This document shows, in pieces, positions 40,792 through 49,608 of a stretch of DNA of 64,000 nt. Under the pieces are notes generated by a model that worked only from the letters and a program-made list of their open reading frames with translations, was not told the DNA's origin and made no database searches. The stretch comes from VRUE01 sp963817945 (lineage in GTDB: Bacteria > Actinomycetota > Thermoleophilia > Solirubrobacterales > 70-9), in NCBI GenBank assembly GCA_963817945.1, contig CAWFQH010000004.1:474804-538803 (forward strand). Direction: 5' to 3'. The translations under genes and the position numbers were made by a program. Within the stretch, counting starts at the first letter, position 1. Each line of letters opens with the position of its first letter.

Positions 40792-41365
40792 GGAGTTCAC
40801 CCTACTCAGCGCCCCTGATCCCTGATGGCTGCGCATGCTCCTGCCCATGGAGGCGCGATCCTGACGAGATGCCCAAAAACCGAGGAGGCGCGGCGTATAT
40901 CGAGATCGACGACGGCGCCCTTCATTCAGCCGCCCCGCCGTTGGGCGATTCGTTGGGCGATTGGGGCCGGTCGTTGGGTCCTACGGAGCCGAACGAAGCC
41001 GAACAAACCGGAACCCGAAACGGCGAGATCCCGGCTTGGCGCCGGGATCTCCGCAAGCGGCTGATGGGATTCGAACCCACGACCTTCTGCATGGCAATTA
41101 CGCCGATCTCCGAGAGTCGCGGGCCGCGAATGTGGCGGCTTGCAGGGGTTTCGTAATGGCGCGGCGGACGGCGGCGGCTAGGAATACGCGCGGATGTGCG
41201 CCGATATGCAGCGATTTGGGAACTTCAGCGCAGAAGTGCCCGAAATTGAAGGGGGCGGTTTGATTCTGCCGAGGCCGCCGCAACACGTCCCACGCGGGCT
41301 TGGCCCGACCTTGCGTTCAGGCGAGCCCCCCGGCCCCCGGTAGGCGGCTAGGCTCGCCCGGAGCC
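40792..41365. other. Gap with tRNA-like repeat B and a short tandem repeat
   Basis: No gene is supported. It contains a short tandem repeat (CGTTGGGCGATT twice, near 40939-40962) and copy B of the tRNA-3'-end-like repeat at 41055-41153. Otherwise nothing clear is seen. Confidence 0.5.
41055..41153 (-). repeat. tRNA-3'-end-like repeat, copy B
   Basis: Minus-strand T-arm and acceptor (GTGGGTTCGAATCCC, ATCAGCCGC), truncated at the 5' half. It pairs as a direct repeat with copy A (39204-39302), with glyA between. Confidence 0.75.
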
Positions 41366-41632
41366 ATGCCAACTGAACCGCCTCACCCCGACAAAGTCGC
41401 GGCCTGTCGAGAGGTCCTGCGCCAGCTGCTCGACGACGTCGATGACCTCTCCGACACTGAGGTCATCAGGCTCGCCGAGACGGTGGTCGACCCGACAGCG
41501 GGCAGGGTCGCCGAGGAACACGGCCTACCTCTCCAACCCGAGCACCTGCCGACGCTGCCCTCTCTGGAAGTCGACGCCGCGATCCTCCAGGCCGAATTGC
41601 TGCGGGCGCTGCAAGTCGGCTCGACCGACTAG
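41366..41632 (+). CDS. Small acidic helical protein
   Basis: 88 residues from ATG 41366. The chain is mainly helical and acidic (REVLRQLLDDVDDLSDTEVIRLAETVVDP). No known domain. Its stop lies 6 bases before the start of the next gene on the same strand, and AGGAG overlaps its stop, so the two are probably translated together. It may be an antitoxin- or inhibitor-like partner of the nuclease-like protein that follows; this is inference from size and order only. Confidence 0.55.
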   Translation: MPTEPPHPDKVAACREVLRQLLDDVDDLSDTEVIRLAETVVDPTAGRVAEEHGLPLQPEHLPTLPSLEVDAAILQAELLRALQVGSTD

Positions 41633-41638
41633 GAGACG

Positions 41639-42085
41639 GTGCCCGAGAGTCCCCATCCGAGCAGTTCCGAAGCGCAGAGCAAGGCCGAGGTGACAATCCT
41701 CGATGCCCTCGGCAAGGCGCTCGGAGTCCCGCTGAGCCAGGGCGCCGAGGTCCCGGTCGGCGATGCCAGGGTCTGCCCTGACGGCGTCGATGCAGACGCC
41801 ACGATCTTCGTCGAGGTCTTCGCCCACATCGGCAGGCTGCGAGGCGGCCAGAAGCACAAGGTGGCGACCGACGCCCTGAAGCTTTTGGCGATCCGTGACG
41901 CACACCCGACCGCCCGGCTGATCCTCGCTTTCGCCGACAGAGCTGCGGCTGAGTCGATCCGCGGCTGGAGGGCAGCGACGCTGGCATCCAACGGGATCGA
42001 GCTTCGCGCCGTCGACCTCGCCCCGGCCGAGCGCGCCACGATCGAAGCGGCCCAGCAGCGGCAAAGGATGGTCAACCCCAGCTAG
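41639..42085 (+). CDS. Small nuclease-like protein, unknown
   Basis: 148 residues from GTG 41639, with an AGGAG site just upstream. The central region 'GVDADATIFVEVFAHIGRLRGGQKHKVATDALKLLAIRDAHPTARLILAFAD' has an Asp, then Glu in a strand, and a lysine shortly after. It is reminiscent of the PD-(D/E)xK nuclease plan, but the catalytic spacing is not convincing. It follows a small acidic gene directly, suggesting a two-gene unit of the toxin/partner kind. Low confidence on function. Confidence 0.5.
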   Translation: MPESPHPSSSEAQSKAEVTILDALGKALGVPLSQGAEVPVGDARVCPDGVDADATIFVEVFAHIGRLRGGQKHKVATDALKLLAIRDAHPTARLILAFADRAAAESIRGWRAATLASNGIELRAVDLAPAERATIEAAQQRQRMVNPS

Positions 42086-42125
42086 CAGGGCCACGGCGCC
42101 CGAGAGGCTGCCGCGTTCGGCGACC

Positions 42126-42674
42126 TCACTCGGCCGAGTCGCGAACCTCGAAGCCAGCGCGTTTGACGTAGGAGTCGTAGTCGACCGCCGTCTGAAGGGC
42201 ATTCAGGACGCGGAAGAAGTCTCGCTGCCACGGCGTGATCGACAGCCCTACCACCCTCGCATCCGATCCTTCTCCCTCGACCTGACGCTTCGGCATCGGC
42301 AGATCACAGCGACTGTCGACGTGGACGTAGCGCTCCCTCGCAACGAGCGCACCCTCGAAGAAGAAGTCGACGAAGTGGGACGTCGCCTCCGGGTCGGGGA
42401 ACGCCGTAGCCCACTCCTCATTGAAGGTCCTGCGCTCGCTGCCGATGCCGGTCAGGGCGTCCGTGTGCATGCCCCACGCGATGCCGATCGTCAGGTCTGG
42501 CTTGAACGCTGCCCGCGCCTCATGCTCCAGCGGGTGCAGCTCGTAGCCGGACTGGTCGGAAGCGGGGCCGTTCCATATCTGCACGAAGCCCGTGACGTAG
42601 GTCGGCCCATGCACGACGTTCCAGTCGTCAGGCGACGACGCTCCGCAGATGGCGAACAGCTGATCTAGCTCCAC
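42126..42674 (-). CDS. Unknown protein, island gene
   Basis: 182 residues. It has no signal peptide or membrane segment. The chain is balanced in charge with aromatic-rich strands ('VVHGPTYVTGFVQIWNG', 'FFFEGALVARERYVHVDS'). No motif is recognised. It is oriented toward the preceding plus-strand pair and lies in the accessory region. Codon use looks native, so it is likely to be expressed. Confidence 0.55.
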   Translation of the reverse strand: MELDQLFAICGASSPDDWNVVHGPTYVTGFVQIWNGPASDQSGYELHPLEHEARAAFKPDLTIGIAWGMHTDALTGIGSERRTFNEEWATAFPDPEATSHFVDFFFEGALVARERYVHVDSRCDLPMPKRQVEGEGSDARVVGLSITPWQRDFFRVLNALQTAVDYDSYVKRAGFEVRDSAE

Positions 42675-42823
42675 AACGTCTCCCTATCCCAGCGCGGCTT
42701 TGTCGAATCGGAGAGGGCTGGCTCGATCCGCGCCTCCTCTCGAGCAGCCCTCGCGATCCTGCCATACCGACCGTATTGAGGGCTGGATCCGCTGCGGCCG
42801 GCGACGCCGCCTACGATGCGCCG

Positions 42824-43375
42824 GTGCCCTTCGCCGTCACCATCACGACCTGGATTCAGGTCCTCGGCACCCTGATCGCCGCAGTTGCCGCAGTCGCGTC
42901 GTGGGTCGCCGTTGTGCAGGCTCGACGCACCGCAGAGGACACCCGTCGGGCTGAGCGCGAAGCCATGCTGCCCCTGCTGCTCGTCTCTCCCACGATCCTC
43001 ACTCCCGGTGCCGGGACCCCGACGATGGGCGTCGCCGTCCACAATGCCGGGGGCGGCATCGCGCAGAACGTGGCCGTGCTGCTGGTCACCGATAACGCCT
43101 ACGGGCGCCACGTCATTACGTTCCTCGGCCCCGGTGAGACGGTCACCTTCGGCAGCGACCTAGACGCCGCCGATGGCGCGCGGGCGGTCGCCTACGCCCG
43201 ATCGAGCGACAGCCGAGACCTGGTCTGGAATGCCGACAACGAGCGCCGTGAGCTACCGGGTGGAGCCTCCCCGATGCCCTCCTGGGCGACGATCTTTACT
43301 GCCTTCTACGACGACCCCGACCTCGACTCGCGCCGTCCAGGCCACCTGCTGCGCGGCGACAACACCCTCAACTAG
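42824..43375 (+). CDS. Single-pass membrane protein, unknown
   Basis: 183 residues from GTG 42824. A transmembrane helix lies near the N-terminus (WIQVLGTLIAAVAAVASWVAVV). A charged segment (QARRTAEDTRRAEREAM) then leads to a beta-rich domain with 'VHNAGGGIAQNVAVLLVTDN'. The arrangement resembles membrane-anchored sensors often found in defence loci, but no family is recognised. A convergent membrane protein ends 4 bases away. Confidence 0.55.
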   Translation: MPFAVTITTWIQVLGTLIAAVAAVASWVAVVQARRTAEDTRRAEREAMLPLLLVSPTILTPGAGTPTMGVAVHNAGGGIAQNVAVLLVTDNAYGRHVITFLGPGETVTFGSDLDAADGARAVAYARSSDSRDLVWNADNERRELPGGASPMPSWATIFTAFYDDPDLDSRRPGHLLRGDNTLN

Positions 43376-43379
43376 GACA

Positions 43380-43880
43380 TCACCGCCGTGCCTCCAGAGT
43401 TCGCCGAACGGTGGCGGCTCGGCTCTCCAAGTACTCGCCGCGGCCCATTTGATTGCGTCGAAGAACGTAGGCCGTAGCAAAATAGGGACTCCCGAGCGGA
43501 GCATCTCTCTCGCCCATAAATTTGTCCGCGGCTTCGGGGAACTCGGCCGCGAGCAGCTCGAACGTCGCCTTCGCCCACAGAAAGACGCGATCCTCATCCA
43601 GCGGCAAGCGGTCGTCAGGATCATCGCGGAGGCTGAGCCACACCCGAACGCTGTCTACGGCCGCGAGTTGACACTTCAGATCATCCACTGAATCGCCGGC
43701 ATCGGAGGCCTGCTCGCCGCGGCGCCAAGTGGCCCCCGCGACGATCAGCAGAGCCAACCCGAGAACGAGCAAAGCAATCCAGACGCCACGCGGAAGGAAC
43801 GCCAGAACCGCCACCGCCGTGGTTACAACGGTCAGCCCCATGCCCGCCCACCCGAGCGCAAGAGCCGAGGAATGCCGCAT
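43380..43880 (-). CDS. Two-helix membrane protein, unknown
   Basis: 166 residues. Two transmembrane helices near the N-terminus (MGLTVVTTAVAVLAFLP, WIALLVLGLALLIVAGATW) are followed by a charged soluble part with 'PLDEDRVFLWAKATFELLAAEFPEAADKFMG'. It has no catalytic motif and is not recognised. It lies tail-to-tail with the preceding gene and upstream of the OLD nuclease on the other strand. Confidence 0.55.
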   Translation of the reverse strand: MRHSSALALGWAGMGLTVVTTAVAVLAFLPRGVWIALLVLGLALLIVAGATWRRGEQASDAGDSVDDLKCQLAAVDSVRVWLSLRDDPDDRLPLDEDRVFLWAKATFELLAAEFPEAADKFMGERDAPLGSPYFATAYVLRRNQMGRGEYLESRAATVRRTLEARR

Positions 43881-44071
43881 CTGGCGACCCTACATGTGGC
43901 GGGCTATCGGGCAGAACCGGCCAGAATCGCACCGCCCCCGCAGAATGGAGTTCCGGACTAGGTACGCCTTGAGGTCTTACGATGCTCGTCCGAAGCAGTC
44001 TGGACCAGCCCGCGATCGCCCGGCGAGAGATTTGGTCGCCCAAGCATCGGGGGATGGCAGAAAGGCGGGGG

Positions 44072-45886
44072 ATGGAGGTAGGTCAATCCAAGTATCGGCT
44101 GCGCAGGGTCTCGGTGGTCAACTTGCGCGGCTTCGCGGAAACTAGCATCGAGTTCAGAGAGGGACTCACCTTGGTCGTCGGGCCGAACAACTCCGGCAAG
44201 ACTTCCTTCTTGCGACTGGTCGACTGGTTCCTCAACGAGGCGCAAGTCGAGACACTGAGCGCTGTTGGCCTCAGCGAGGAGCAAGCCCAGATGCTTCTCC
44301 CTGCCAGACCCACCCGCAACCAGGCTCGTCGGCTCACGCTCGAGATCGAGATCGCCGATGGTCGTACGCGCCGACGGTACTCACCCGAAGGCGGAAACGC
44401 CGAACTGCGGATGACCATCTGGGCAAACGGTGAAGTCCGGTTGAACGTCGGACCGCCACGGCGTGGTGAGGCGAAGGACGAAAAGAATCGTGCTCTCGCT
44501 CTTACTTTGCTGGGAAAACTGCGTGAGTCAACGGCCTTCACGCTCATCCCGGCCTCACGCGACGCCTCATCCCAAAGCTTCCACCGCGCCTTGCGAGCAG
44601 CAGCCATCGCCAAGCTCGAAAAGCAGGCACTCCACACCCGCCGCGGCCGTGCTCCTGCTGAGTCGACCAGAATCAAGAAGGCAGTCGAGGAAGTGCGCCA
44701 GATCTCTGCCGACCTGGTGACGCCGCTATGGGATGAGATGACCGAAGCGATCCCGCCCGGCCTGGCACGTAGCGCCAAGCTGGGCCCCGACATCGACGAG
44801 CGTGCCTTGGTTGATTGGGTGGCAGACAAGACCGGGATCCGCCTCGTCACCGGCGACCATGACGAGCTTGGGGTCGAGGCGGTCGAGGTCGGCTCGGGCC
44901 TGCAGTCACTACTCGAGCTAGCAATCAACCGCGCCGGGGGAGCCGAGGGAGTCGACTGGATCCTCGCGATCGAGGAGCCCGAGGCCTTCCTACATCCCTC
45001 CGCACAGCGCACCCTGGCTCGCCTACTCCGCCCAGCGGAGGGTAGTCGGCTGATCGTCTCGACCCACAGCCCCATGCTTGTCGACGAGGCCCGTTACGGA
45101 GAGGTCGTCCTTGCCCGCGATCATCACTTCTATGAGCCGCGACCCGTTGCCGAGGAGCGCCGAGCGGAGATCAATAGCGCTCTGCTGACTGGCTATGGAG
45201 CCGAGATGGCCTTCGCCTTCGCCCTGCTTCTGGTCGAGGGGGAAGCCGACCAGCTCTTCTTCGAGCGCCTTCGGCGCCGGCTCGCCATCGAGGGACAAGG
45301 GTCCGAACTCGACTCTCTCTACGTGCTGCCGGTCGGGGGAAAGACCGGCTTTGGGCCCTGGCTGCGCCTCTTGCGGAGCTACGGGGAAGCGGGCAACCGG
45401 CCAATCAAGACATTTGTCGTCGCCGACGATGACGCAGCGATGGAGCTGCGCCGCGGGTACATCGACGCCGAGATTACCGTCGGCACCGAAACCACGCACC
45501 TCCTGCGGAGAGTGAGCGAAGCCCTCGCAGATCCGGCCGATCTAGCTGAGGCCCGCAAGGCGACGCTGGCCCTTAACCGCCGCGTTCGCAGCTCTCTGCG
45601 TTTCCAACTTCTGCCTGGCGAGCTTGAGACCGCCGCCCTACGCTCCGCCTCTCAGCAGACCTGCGGAGAGTTGGCAGGCGCATTGGGCAACGGTGTTCCC
45701 TCGGACCGAGACGGTCTAATCGCTTGGCTGCGGAAGAAGAAACACAAAGCCCCATGGATGCGGGCACTAATTGCCGACCGCCTGCCCTGGGGCGAGATCG
45801 ATGTCTCGATTGTGAATGTTATGACGGCCTGGATGCAGGGGAATAAAGCAGCGATTGCGAGTCTTAAGGAGCTGCGCAAAGGCTAA
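44072..45886 (+). CDS. OLD-family ATP-dependent nuclease (ABC ATPase + TOPRIM)
   Basis: 604 residues from ATG 44072, chosen because an AAAGGCGGGGG tract precedes it. The N-terminal ABC-type ATPase has Walker A 'VVGPNNSGKTSFLRLV', Walker B 'WILAIEEPEAFLHPSAQ' and the H-loop 'LIVSTHSPMLVDEA'. The C-terminal TOPRIM nuclease has 'LLLVEGEADQLFFERL' (Glu) and 'FVVADDDAA' (DxD). OLD nucleases cut DNA and protect against phage; class 2 OLD proteins pair with a UvrD-like helicase (Gabija), but no such helicase is next to it here. It is an accessory-region defence candidate. It may act alone, or with the two membrane proteins upstream. Confidence 0.88.
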   Translation: MEVGQSKYRLRRVSVVNLRGFAETSIEFREGLTLVVGPNNSGKTSFLRLVDWFLNEAQVETLSAVGLSEEQAQMLLPARPTRNQARRLTLEIEIADGRTRRRYSPEGGNAELRMTIWANGEVRLNVGPPRRGEAKDEKNRALALTLLGKLRESTAFTLIPASRDASSQSFHRALRAAAIAKLEKQALHTRRGRAPAESTRIKKAVEEVRQISADLVTPLWDEMTEAIPPGLARSAKLGPDIDERALVDWVADKTGIRLVTGDHDELGVEAVEVGSGLQSLLELAINRAGGAEGVDWILAIEEPEAFLHPSAQRTLARLLRPAEGSRLIVSTHSPMLVDEARYGEVVLARDHHFYEPRPVAEERRAEINSALLTGYGAEMAFAFALLLVEGEADQLFFERLRRRLAIEGQGSELDSLYVLPVGGKTGFGPWLRLLRSYGEAGNRPIKTFVVADDDAAMELRRGYIDAEITVGTETTHLLRRVSEALADPADLAEARKATLALNRRVRSSLRFQLLPGELETAALRSASQQTCGELAGALGNGVPSDRDGLIAWLRKKKHKAPWMRALIADRLPWGEIDVSIVNVMTAWMQGNKAAIASLKELRKG

Positions 45887-46155
45887 GTAATGGCTGGCCG
45901 ACGGCGCCGATGAACTACTGACCGGCTACCGCGCCTGAATTCGCCGACATTGGGCAGGAGCATGAGTTGTCCGACTGGATGGGCCGAGGTACCTCACCGC
46001 CCCCCGTTACCGCCCTTGGATGCAACGCGGTATCGGCCGCAATCAGCGCTAGTCGCCGCACATCCAGGGCAGCCCAGCCAAGCGGCAGCTTGGCGCCACA
46101 GCGATTGGCCTCACGGCCCTTCGAGAGCGTCGGCACCGCGGCTTAGCCTTTGGGA

Positions 46156-47370
46156 ATGGCTGGTGACCTAGATTGGGACGTTCCGCTCGAGCACAGGAGA
46201 GGCGCTCCCTCGAACATGCTCGGGATCGACCTCTTCTTCGACTTCGACTGGACCGAAGTTGTGGGTCACCCTCAGATGCAGTTCCCAAACGGGCGGTGCC
46301 TGGCACGTCGCGTTCTGCGTGAGTGCCCAGACGACAAGAAGCCCGCATTGCTGCTTACGACCCACGGGGAGGTAGAGCGGCGGTGGTTCGTGACCGATCG
46401 GTTCTACGTGGTCGTGGTCAACCTTCCTCACTACCTGAAGGAAGCAAGCGCCGACGCATCGGCTGCTTACTTCGGAGACTCCTTTGGCCCAGGACTGACC
46501 AGGATCAGCCAACTCGACGGGATCGAGAATCTGACCCCCCAGGAGCTAACGGCGCTTCTCGGCGCAAAGCTCACCCCGGAGGGCGTTGCCCATTGGGTTT
46601 CCGCAAACCCGGACAGGCTCGATGCACTGCGGGAGATTGTTGCGACGCATGACAAGGTGGAGACGCCCCCTTCCCCGGCCAGCATCGCGGCGGCACTTCA
46701 AGCTCTCGATTCCCTAGGGGCGGACGAGGTCGAGGAATTTCGCGCCCTGTTCTCGGCTCCAGATAGGAGATCGATGGCCAAGTTCCTCGGCGATCACGAC
46801 ATCCTGCCGATGGACCTCGTGAAGATGATCGAGCTCAGTGCACGCTGCCGAGCCGTGGAGGAGCTCGAGGCGATGCTCGCTGAGGACCAGACCGAGGGCC
46901 CGTGGCAAAAGTGGTTCGAAGACAACGATTGGGTCCTCGGCACGGAGTTCGTCGCGATTCTTGAGGAGCGGCCGATCGACGTCGAGAACATCGCCGATTT
47001 CCTCGTGCAGGCATATGACGGATTCCTCGACGTTGTCGAGATTAAGCGGCCCGAAGGGAAGTTGAGATTCTGGGCTGACGCGCTGGATCACGGAAACTAC
47101 GTTCCCCACTCCGACCTGATCAAGGCCATCACCCAGGCCTCCACTTACCTACTAGAGGTCGAGCGTGAGGCCAACAACGTGAAGTTCCTGGAGCGCCTCG
47201 GCGGCATCAAGGCGATCAAGCCGAGGTGTGTCCTGATCTACGGGCGATCAGACAATTGGAACGCGGCGCAGCGGGAAGGGTACCGCGTGCTCAATGCCGG
47301 TTACCACAGCCTCTCGATCATGACCTACGACCATGTGCTGGATCGAGCTAAGCGTATGCTCGATATGTAG
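46156..47370 (+). CDS. Shedu-like anti-phage protein (DUF4263, SduA type)
   Basis: 404 residues from ATG 46156. The N-terminal ~200 residues are a variable domain. The C-terminal half matches the Shedu nuclease: 'GPWQKWFEDNDWVLGTEFVAIL', then 'IADFLVQAYDGFLDVVEIKRPEGKLRFW', with the PD-(D/E)xK Asp and ExK (DVVEIK). 'SDLIKAITQASTYLLEVE' and 'PRCVLIYGRSDNWNAAQ' follow. SduA is a one-gene defence system: the nuclease cuts DNA after sensing invasion via its N-terminal part. Located near an OLD nuclease and a caspase-like gene, so the region acts as a defence island. High confidence in family. Confidence 0.88.
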   Translation: MAGDLDWDVPLEHRRGAPSNMLGIDLFFDFDWTEVVGHPQMQFPNGRCLARRVLRECPDDKKPALLLTTHGEVERRWFVTDRFYVVVVNLPHYLKEASADASAAYFGDSFGPGLTRISQLDGIENLTPQELTALLGAKLTPEGVAHWVSANPDRLDALREIVATHDKVETPPSPASIAAALQALDSLGADEVEEFRALFSAPDRRSMAKFLGDHDILPMDLVKMIELSARCRAVEELEAMLAEDQTEGPWQKWFEDNDWVLGTEFVAILEERPIDVENIADFLVQAYDGFLDVVEIKRPEGKLRFWADALDHGNYVPHSDLIKAITQASTYLLEVEREANNVKFLERLGGIKAIKPRCVLIYGRSDNWNAAQREGYRVLNAGYHSLSIMTYDHVLDRAKRMLDM

Positions 47371-47404
47371 GACCTATCTTGCGGAAGAAACCGTCCTGCC
47401 GCGC

Positions 47405-47864
47405 TCACTCCGCTCCTGCCGCGATTCGCAGGAGCGCCCAAAGCACTACCTCGGCGATCGCGGCGGTACGCCGCCCTTCAGGGCCGACCCATTCGCCTTC
47501 CTCTCGGCGCAGGCCGCTGCGGCGAATCAGAGCCAGGGAGAGGTCGCCATTCAGGGCGACATTGATCTCTGGGTCCGCCAGCCTCCTCACGGTAAGCGGG
47601 TGCTCCAGTCCGCGGCGAAGCTCGGCCGGATCGAACTGCGGCATATCCAGCCAACTCAGCTACCGCAGCCGCTGACTGGTCGCCGGTAAGGACGATCTCG
47701 CTCGAAGAAGGGTCGAAGGTCCCAACCGCCACCAGCGCCTCGCGCGGGACCGACATCGCCGCCGCGGCCGGGTAGTTGTCCACCATCCGGCCGCAGGCAT
47801 AGACGGCGCGATCGGCGAGCGTTCGCATTTCGCTCTCTGTCGATCGTCCTAAAACCGACTCCAC
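47405..47864 (-). pseudogene. Unknown protein split by a frameshift
   Basis: The N-terminal frame begins 'STESEMRTLADRAVYACGRMVDNYPAAAAMSVPREALVAVGTFDPSSSEIVLTGDQSAAAVAELAG'. From 47650 the frame that starts 'MPQFDPAELRRGLEHPLTVRRL' continues the native-looking sequence to 47405. A one-base change near 47647 (in GGATATGCC) would unite them as one protein of about 150 residues. Otherwise these would be two genes overlapping by 167 bases. No family is recognised. It lies next to the CHAT-like cluster. Confidence 0.45.
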
Positions 47865-47908
47865 CCGTCTTCAAGATAGAAGTGTTTATGAGACCGACTC
47901 CGAAAGTG

Positions 47909-48349
47909 TCACTGGGAAGGCAGAAGCGCTTCCGCGATGGCGCCAAACACAATGCCGCCTACCGACGCCACAAGCGCTACCCAGCCGGGATGGTCGGCAA
48001 TCACATGCCAGTCGTACCAACCTGACTCGGGGATTGCCAGCGACCAGATGGCAAAGGCGACGACAGCAGCAACAGCCATGCCGACGTCACGCCACCCGAG
48101 TCTCCGACGGGTCACCCGCGCGCTAATTAGCACGAGGGCAAAGCCCAGTGCGCCCGCGATCACGAGCCAAAGCGGGCTGGGATTGGGATCCGGTGATTCA
48201 ATCCTCAGGGTCGTGATCCCAACCGTGTAGATCGCGATGACATCGGCAGGAATCCATTGCACGACTCGATCGACGAACGCCTTAGTCTTGCTTTCTCCGT
48301 CGAGGGTCCCGCTTACACCGCTGTTTCGTCCAAGTCCCCAAGCACTCAT
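47909..48349 (-). CDS. Four-helix membrane protein, unknown
   Basis: 146 residues from ATG 48349, preceded by GGGGGAGGAG. After a hydrophilic start, four transmembrane helices follow: IPADVIAIYTVGITTLRI, WLVIAGALGFALVLISA, DVGMAVAAVVAFAIWSLAI and WVALVASVGGIVFGAIAEALL. Such small four-helix proteins near caspase-like proteins may form a pore or sense membrane state, but no motif supports it. Divergent from the broken helical gene at 48395. Confidence 0.6.
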   Translation of the reverse strand: MSAWGLGRNSGVSGTLDGESKTKAFVDRVVQWIPADVIAIYTVGITTLRIESPDPNPSPLWLVIAGALGFALVLISARVTRRRLGWRDVGMAVAAVVAFAIWSLAIPESGWYDWHVIADHPGWVALVASVGGIVFGAIAEALLPSQ

Positions 48350-48394
48350 ACATTTCTCCTCCCCCACCCTATGAAGTGGCATGATGGTACACCG

Positions 48395-48801
48395 ATGAGC
48401 GAGCCCTACGAGCAGCTTGCGCTACCTGTTCGCATTCGTGCGGTAGTTGCGTTTCTCAACTGGGCGCGCACGCAAAGGAATCCGCTTAGACCCTTCTCGG
48501 AAGTGATCGATGGCACTCGCTTTACCCCTCTTGACCTCCTGCTAGAGCCGCTACCGCTTCAGCATTCGAGCAAGAGGAGCTTCGTCACGGCGGATTCGGC
48601 CTACGAACCATCGAGCCGGTCCTTCCGTTGTGGGCACTGCGTACCCTGAGTGTGGCGCGCTCGTCGCTGGGACGGAGGAGCCAAAGGGCGTGGAAGCATG
48701 TCTTGAACCTTGTGGCCGTCAGCGCCGAGTACGGACAAGACGACATCCTTGAGATGCTGAACGAGATCGACCCAGTGAGCCAGAGGGTGCTGGCCGAGTG
48801 A
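48395..48801 (+). pseudogene. Helical protein upstream of the CHAT-like gene, frameshifted
   Basis: Frame 1 starts at ATG 48395 (SEPYEQLALPVRIRAVVAFLNWARTQRNP) and stays open to about 48595. The natural continuation lies in a second frame: 'GLRTIEPVLPLWALRTLSVARSSLGRRSQRAWKHVLNLVAVSAEYGQDDILEMLNEIDPVSQRVLAE', ending at TGA 48799-48801. That stop overlaps the GTG start of the next gene (GTGA), so the protein was coupled to the CHAT-like one. Restored length is about 135 residues and helical. The change sits near 48590 (GCGGATTCGGCC), and the gene may be intact in reality. It is the probable adaptor or effector-associated partner of the protease. Confidence 0.6.
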
Positions 48802-49433
48802 GCGTGCTCGTCATCACCCCAGGCGATGATCGAACGGCCAAGCGGGCAGCAAGCTGGGCAGAGCGACTACAGGACCGCTTCTCATTCTTGGTCCGACGGG
48901 AGACGAGGTCTCGGTCGGAGGCCGGGAGCTTGCTCGCCACCAGTCGCGACTTGTTGTATTTCGGCCACGGCAAACCGGACGCACTTGTCGCTTCACCTGG
49001 ACGATTCAGACGTAAGGAGCCGCTGATTGACACTTTCAGTCTGTCCAACGCGCCGGGACGAGTGGTGGTCGCGGTTGCGTGTTGGTCGGGTGAGAAACTA
49101 GGACCTGCGGTCACTGACTCCGCCAGCACCAAAGAGCCGGTTGACGCCTATATCGGCTGGCTGGACGAGGTGGGCTGGCCACCCGGACTGACGGAGCCAA
49201 TTGACGATGCCGTCGTCGAGGGACTTGTGCCGCTGTTGGAGGGGGGCTCGATCGGCGAGTGCAAAGCAGCACTTGAGGCGGCGTTCGATAGGGCACACGA
49301 CCGTTATCGTGCCGAGTCCGGGGTCCGCCTTTCTCGGGTGCAGGCCCACTTCGGGAAGATGCACGCGATGTATTGGCGCGCGCGCTTGGTGGTGCACGGC
49401 CAAGAATCGGCTCGACTCGATGTTACGGAATGA
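48798..49433 (+). CDS. Compact caspase/CHAT-like protein
   Basis: 211 residues from GTG 48798. The core shows a caspase-type dyad: His in 'DLLYFGHGKPDALV' (~residue 57) and Cys in 'GRVVVAVACWSGEKLGPA' (~residue 98), with the preceding hydrophobic strands. A helical C-terminal part follows ('DDAVVEGLVPLLEGG', 'RLSRVQAHFGKMHAMYWRARLVVHG'). CHAT proteins cleave partners and trigger cell death or defence. Here it is preceded by a coupled helical gene. The small size, without repeats or other domains, makes it an unusually minimal form. Family call is moderate because only the dyad and strands match. Confidence 0.65.
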   Translation: MSVLVITPGDDRTAKRAASWAERLQDRFSFLVRRETRSRSEAGSLLATSRDLLYFGHGKPDALVASPGRFRRKEPLIDTFSLSNAPGRVVVAVACWSGEKLGPAVTDSASTKEPVDAYIGWLDEVGWPPGLTEPIDDAVVEGLVPLLEGGSIGECKAALEAAFDRAHDRYRAESGVRLSRVQAHFGKMHAMYWRARLVVHGQESARLDVTE

Positions 49434-49608
49434 GTAGTTGGCTTTCTGGGACTTGCGTGCGCGGTACCCATACACCGCCCTCTCGTAGTGAGATCCGCGC
49501 CTCCTCTCGCCTCGCGTCGGGTCGACCGACTATCGCCGAGCCACGAGCGATGCCGGCGGTGGCGCAGTGGCCAGCGGCGGGGATGTAGACGACCACCTCG
49601 CTTCGCAT
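49423..49608 (-). CDS. 61-residue protein coupled to the upstream gene
   Basis: ATG 49608 overlaps the preceding stop as TGATG. The product is 61 residues, starting 'RSEVVVYIPAAGHCATAG', with a strand and two short helices predicted. No domain is recognised. It ends inside the end of the CHAT-like gene on the other strand (11-base overlap). Support rests on coupling only, so it is uncertain. Confidence 0.35.
   Translation of the reverse strand: MRSEVVVYIPAAGHCATAGIARGSAIVGRPDARREEARISLREGGVWVPRTQVPESQLLIP

Noticed and set aside
47405..47864. Two overlapping genes instead of one broken gene
   Set aside because: A 167-base overlap in different frames, with native-looking sequence only in one frame at each part, is better explained by a frameshift.
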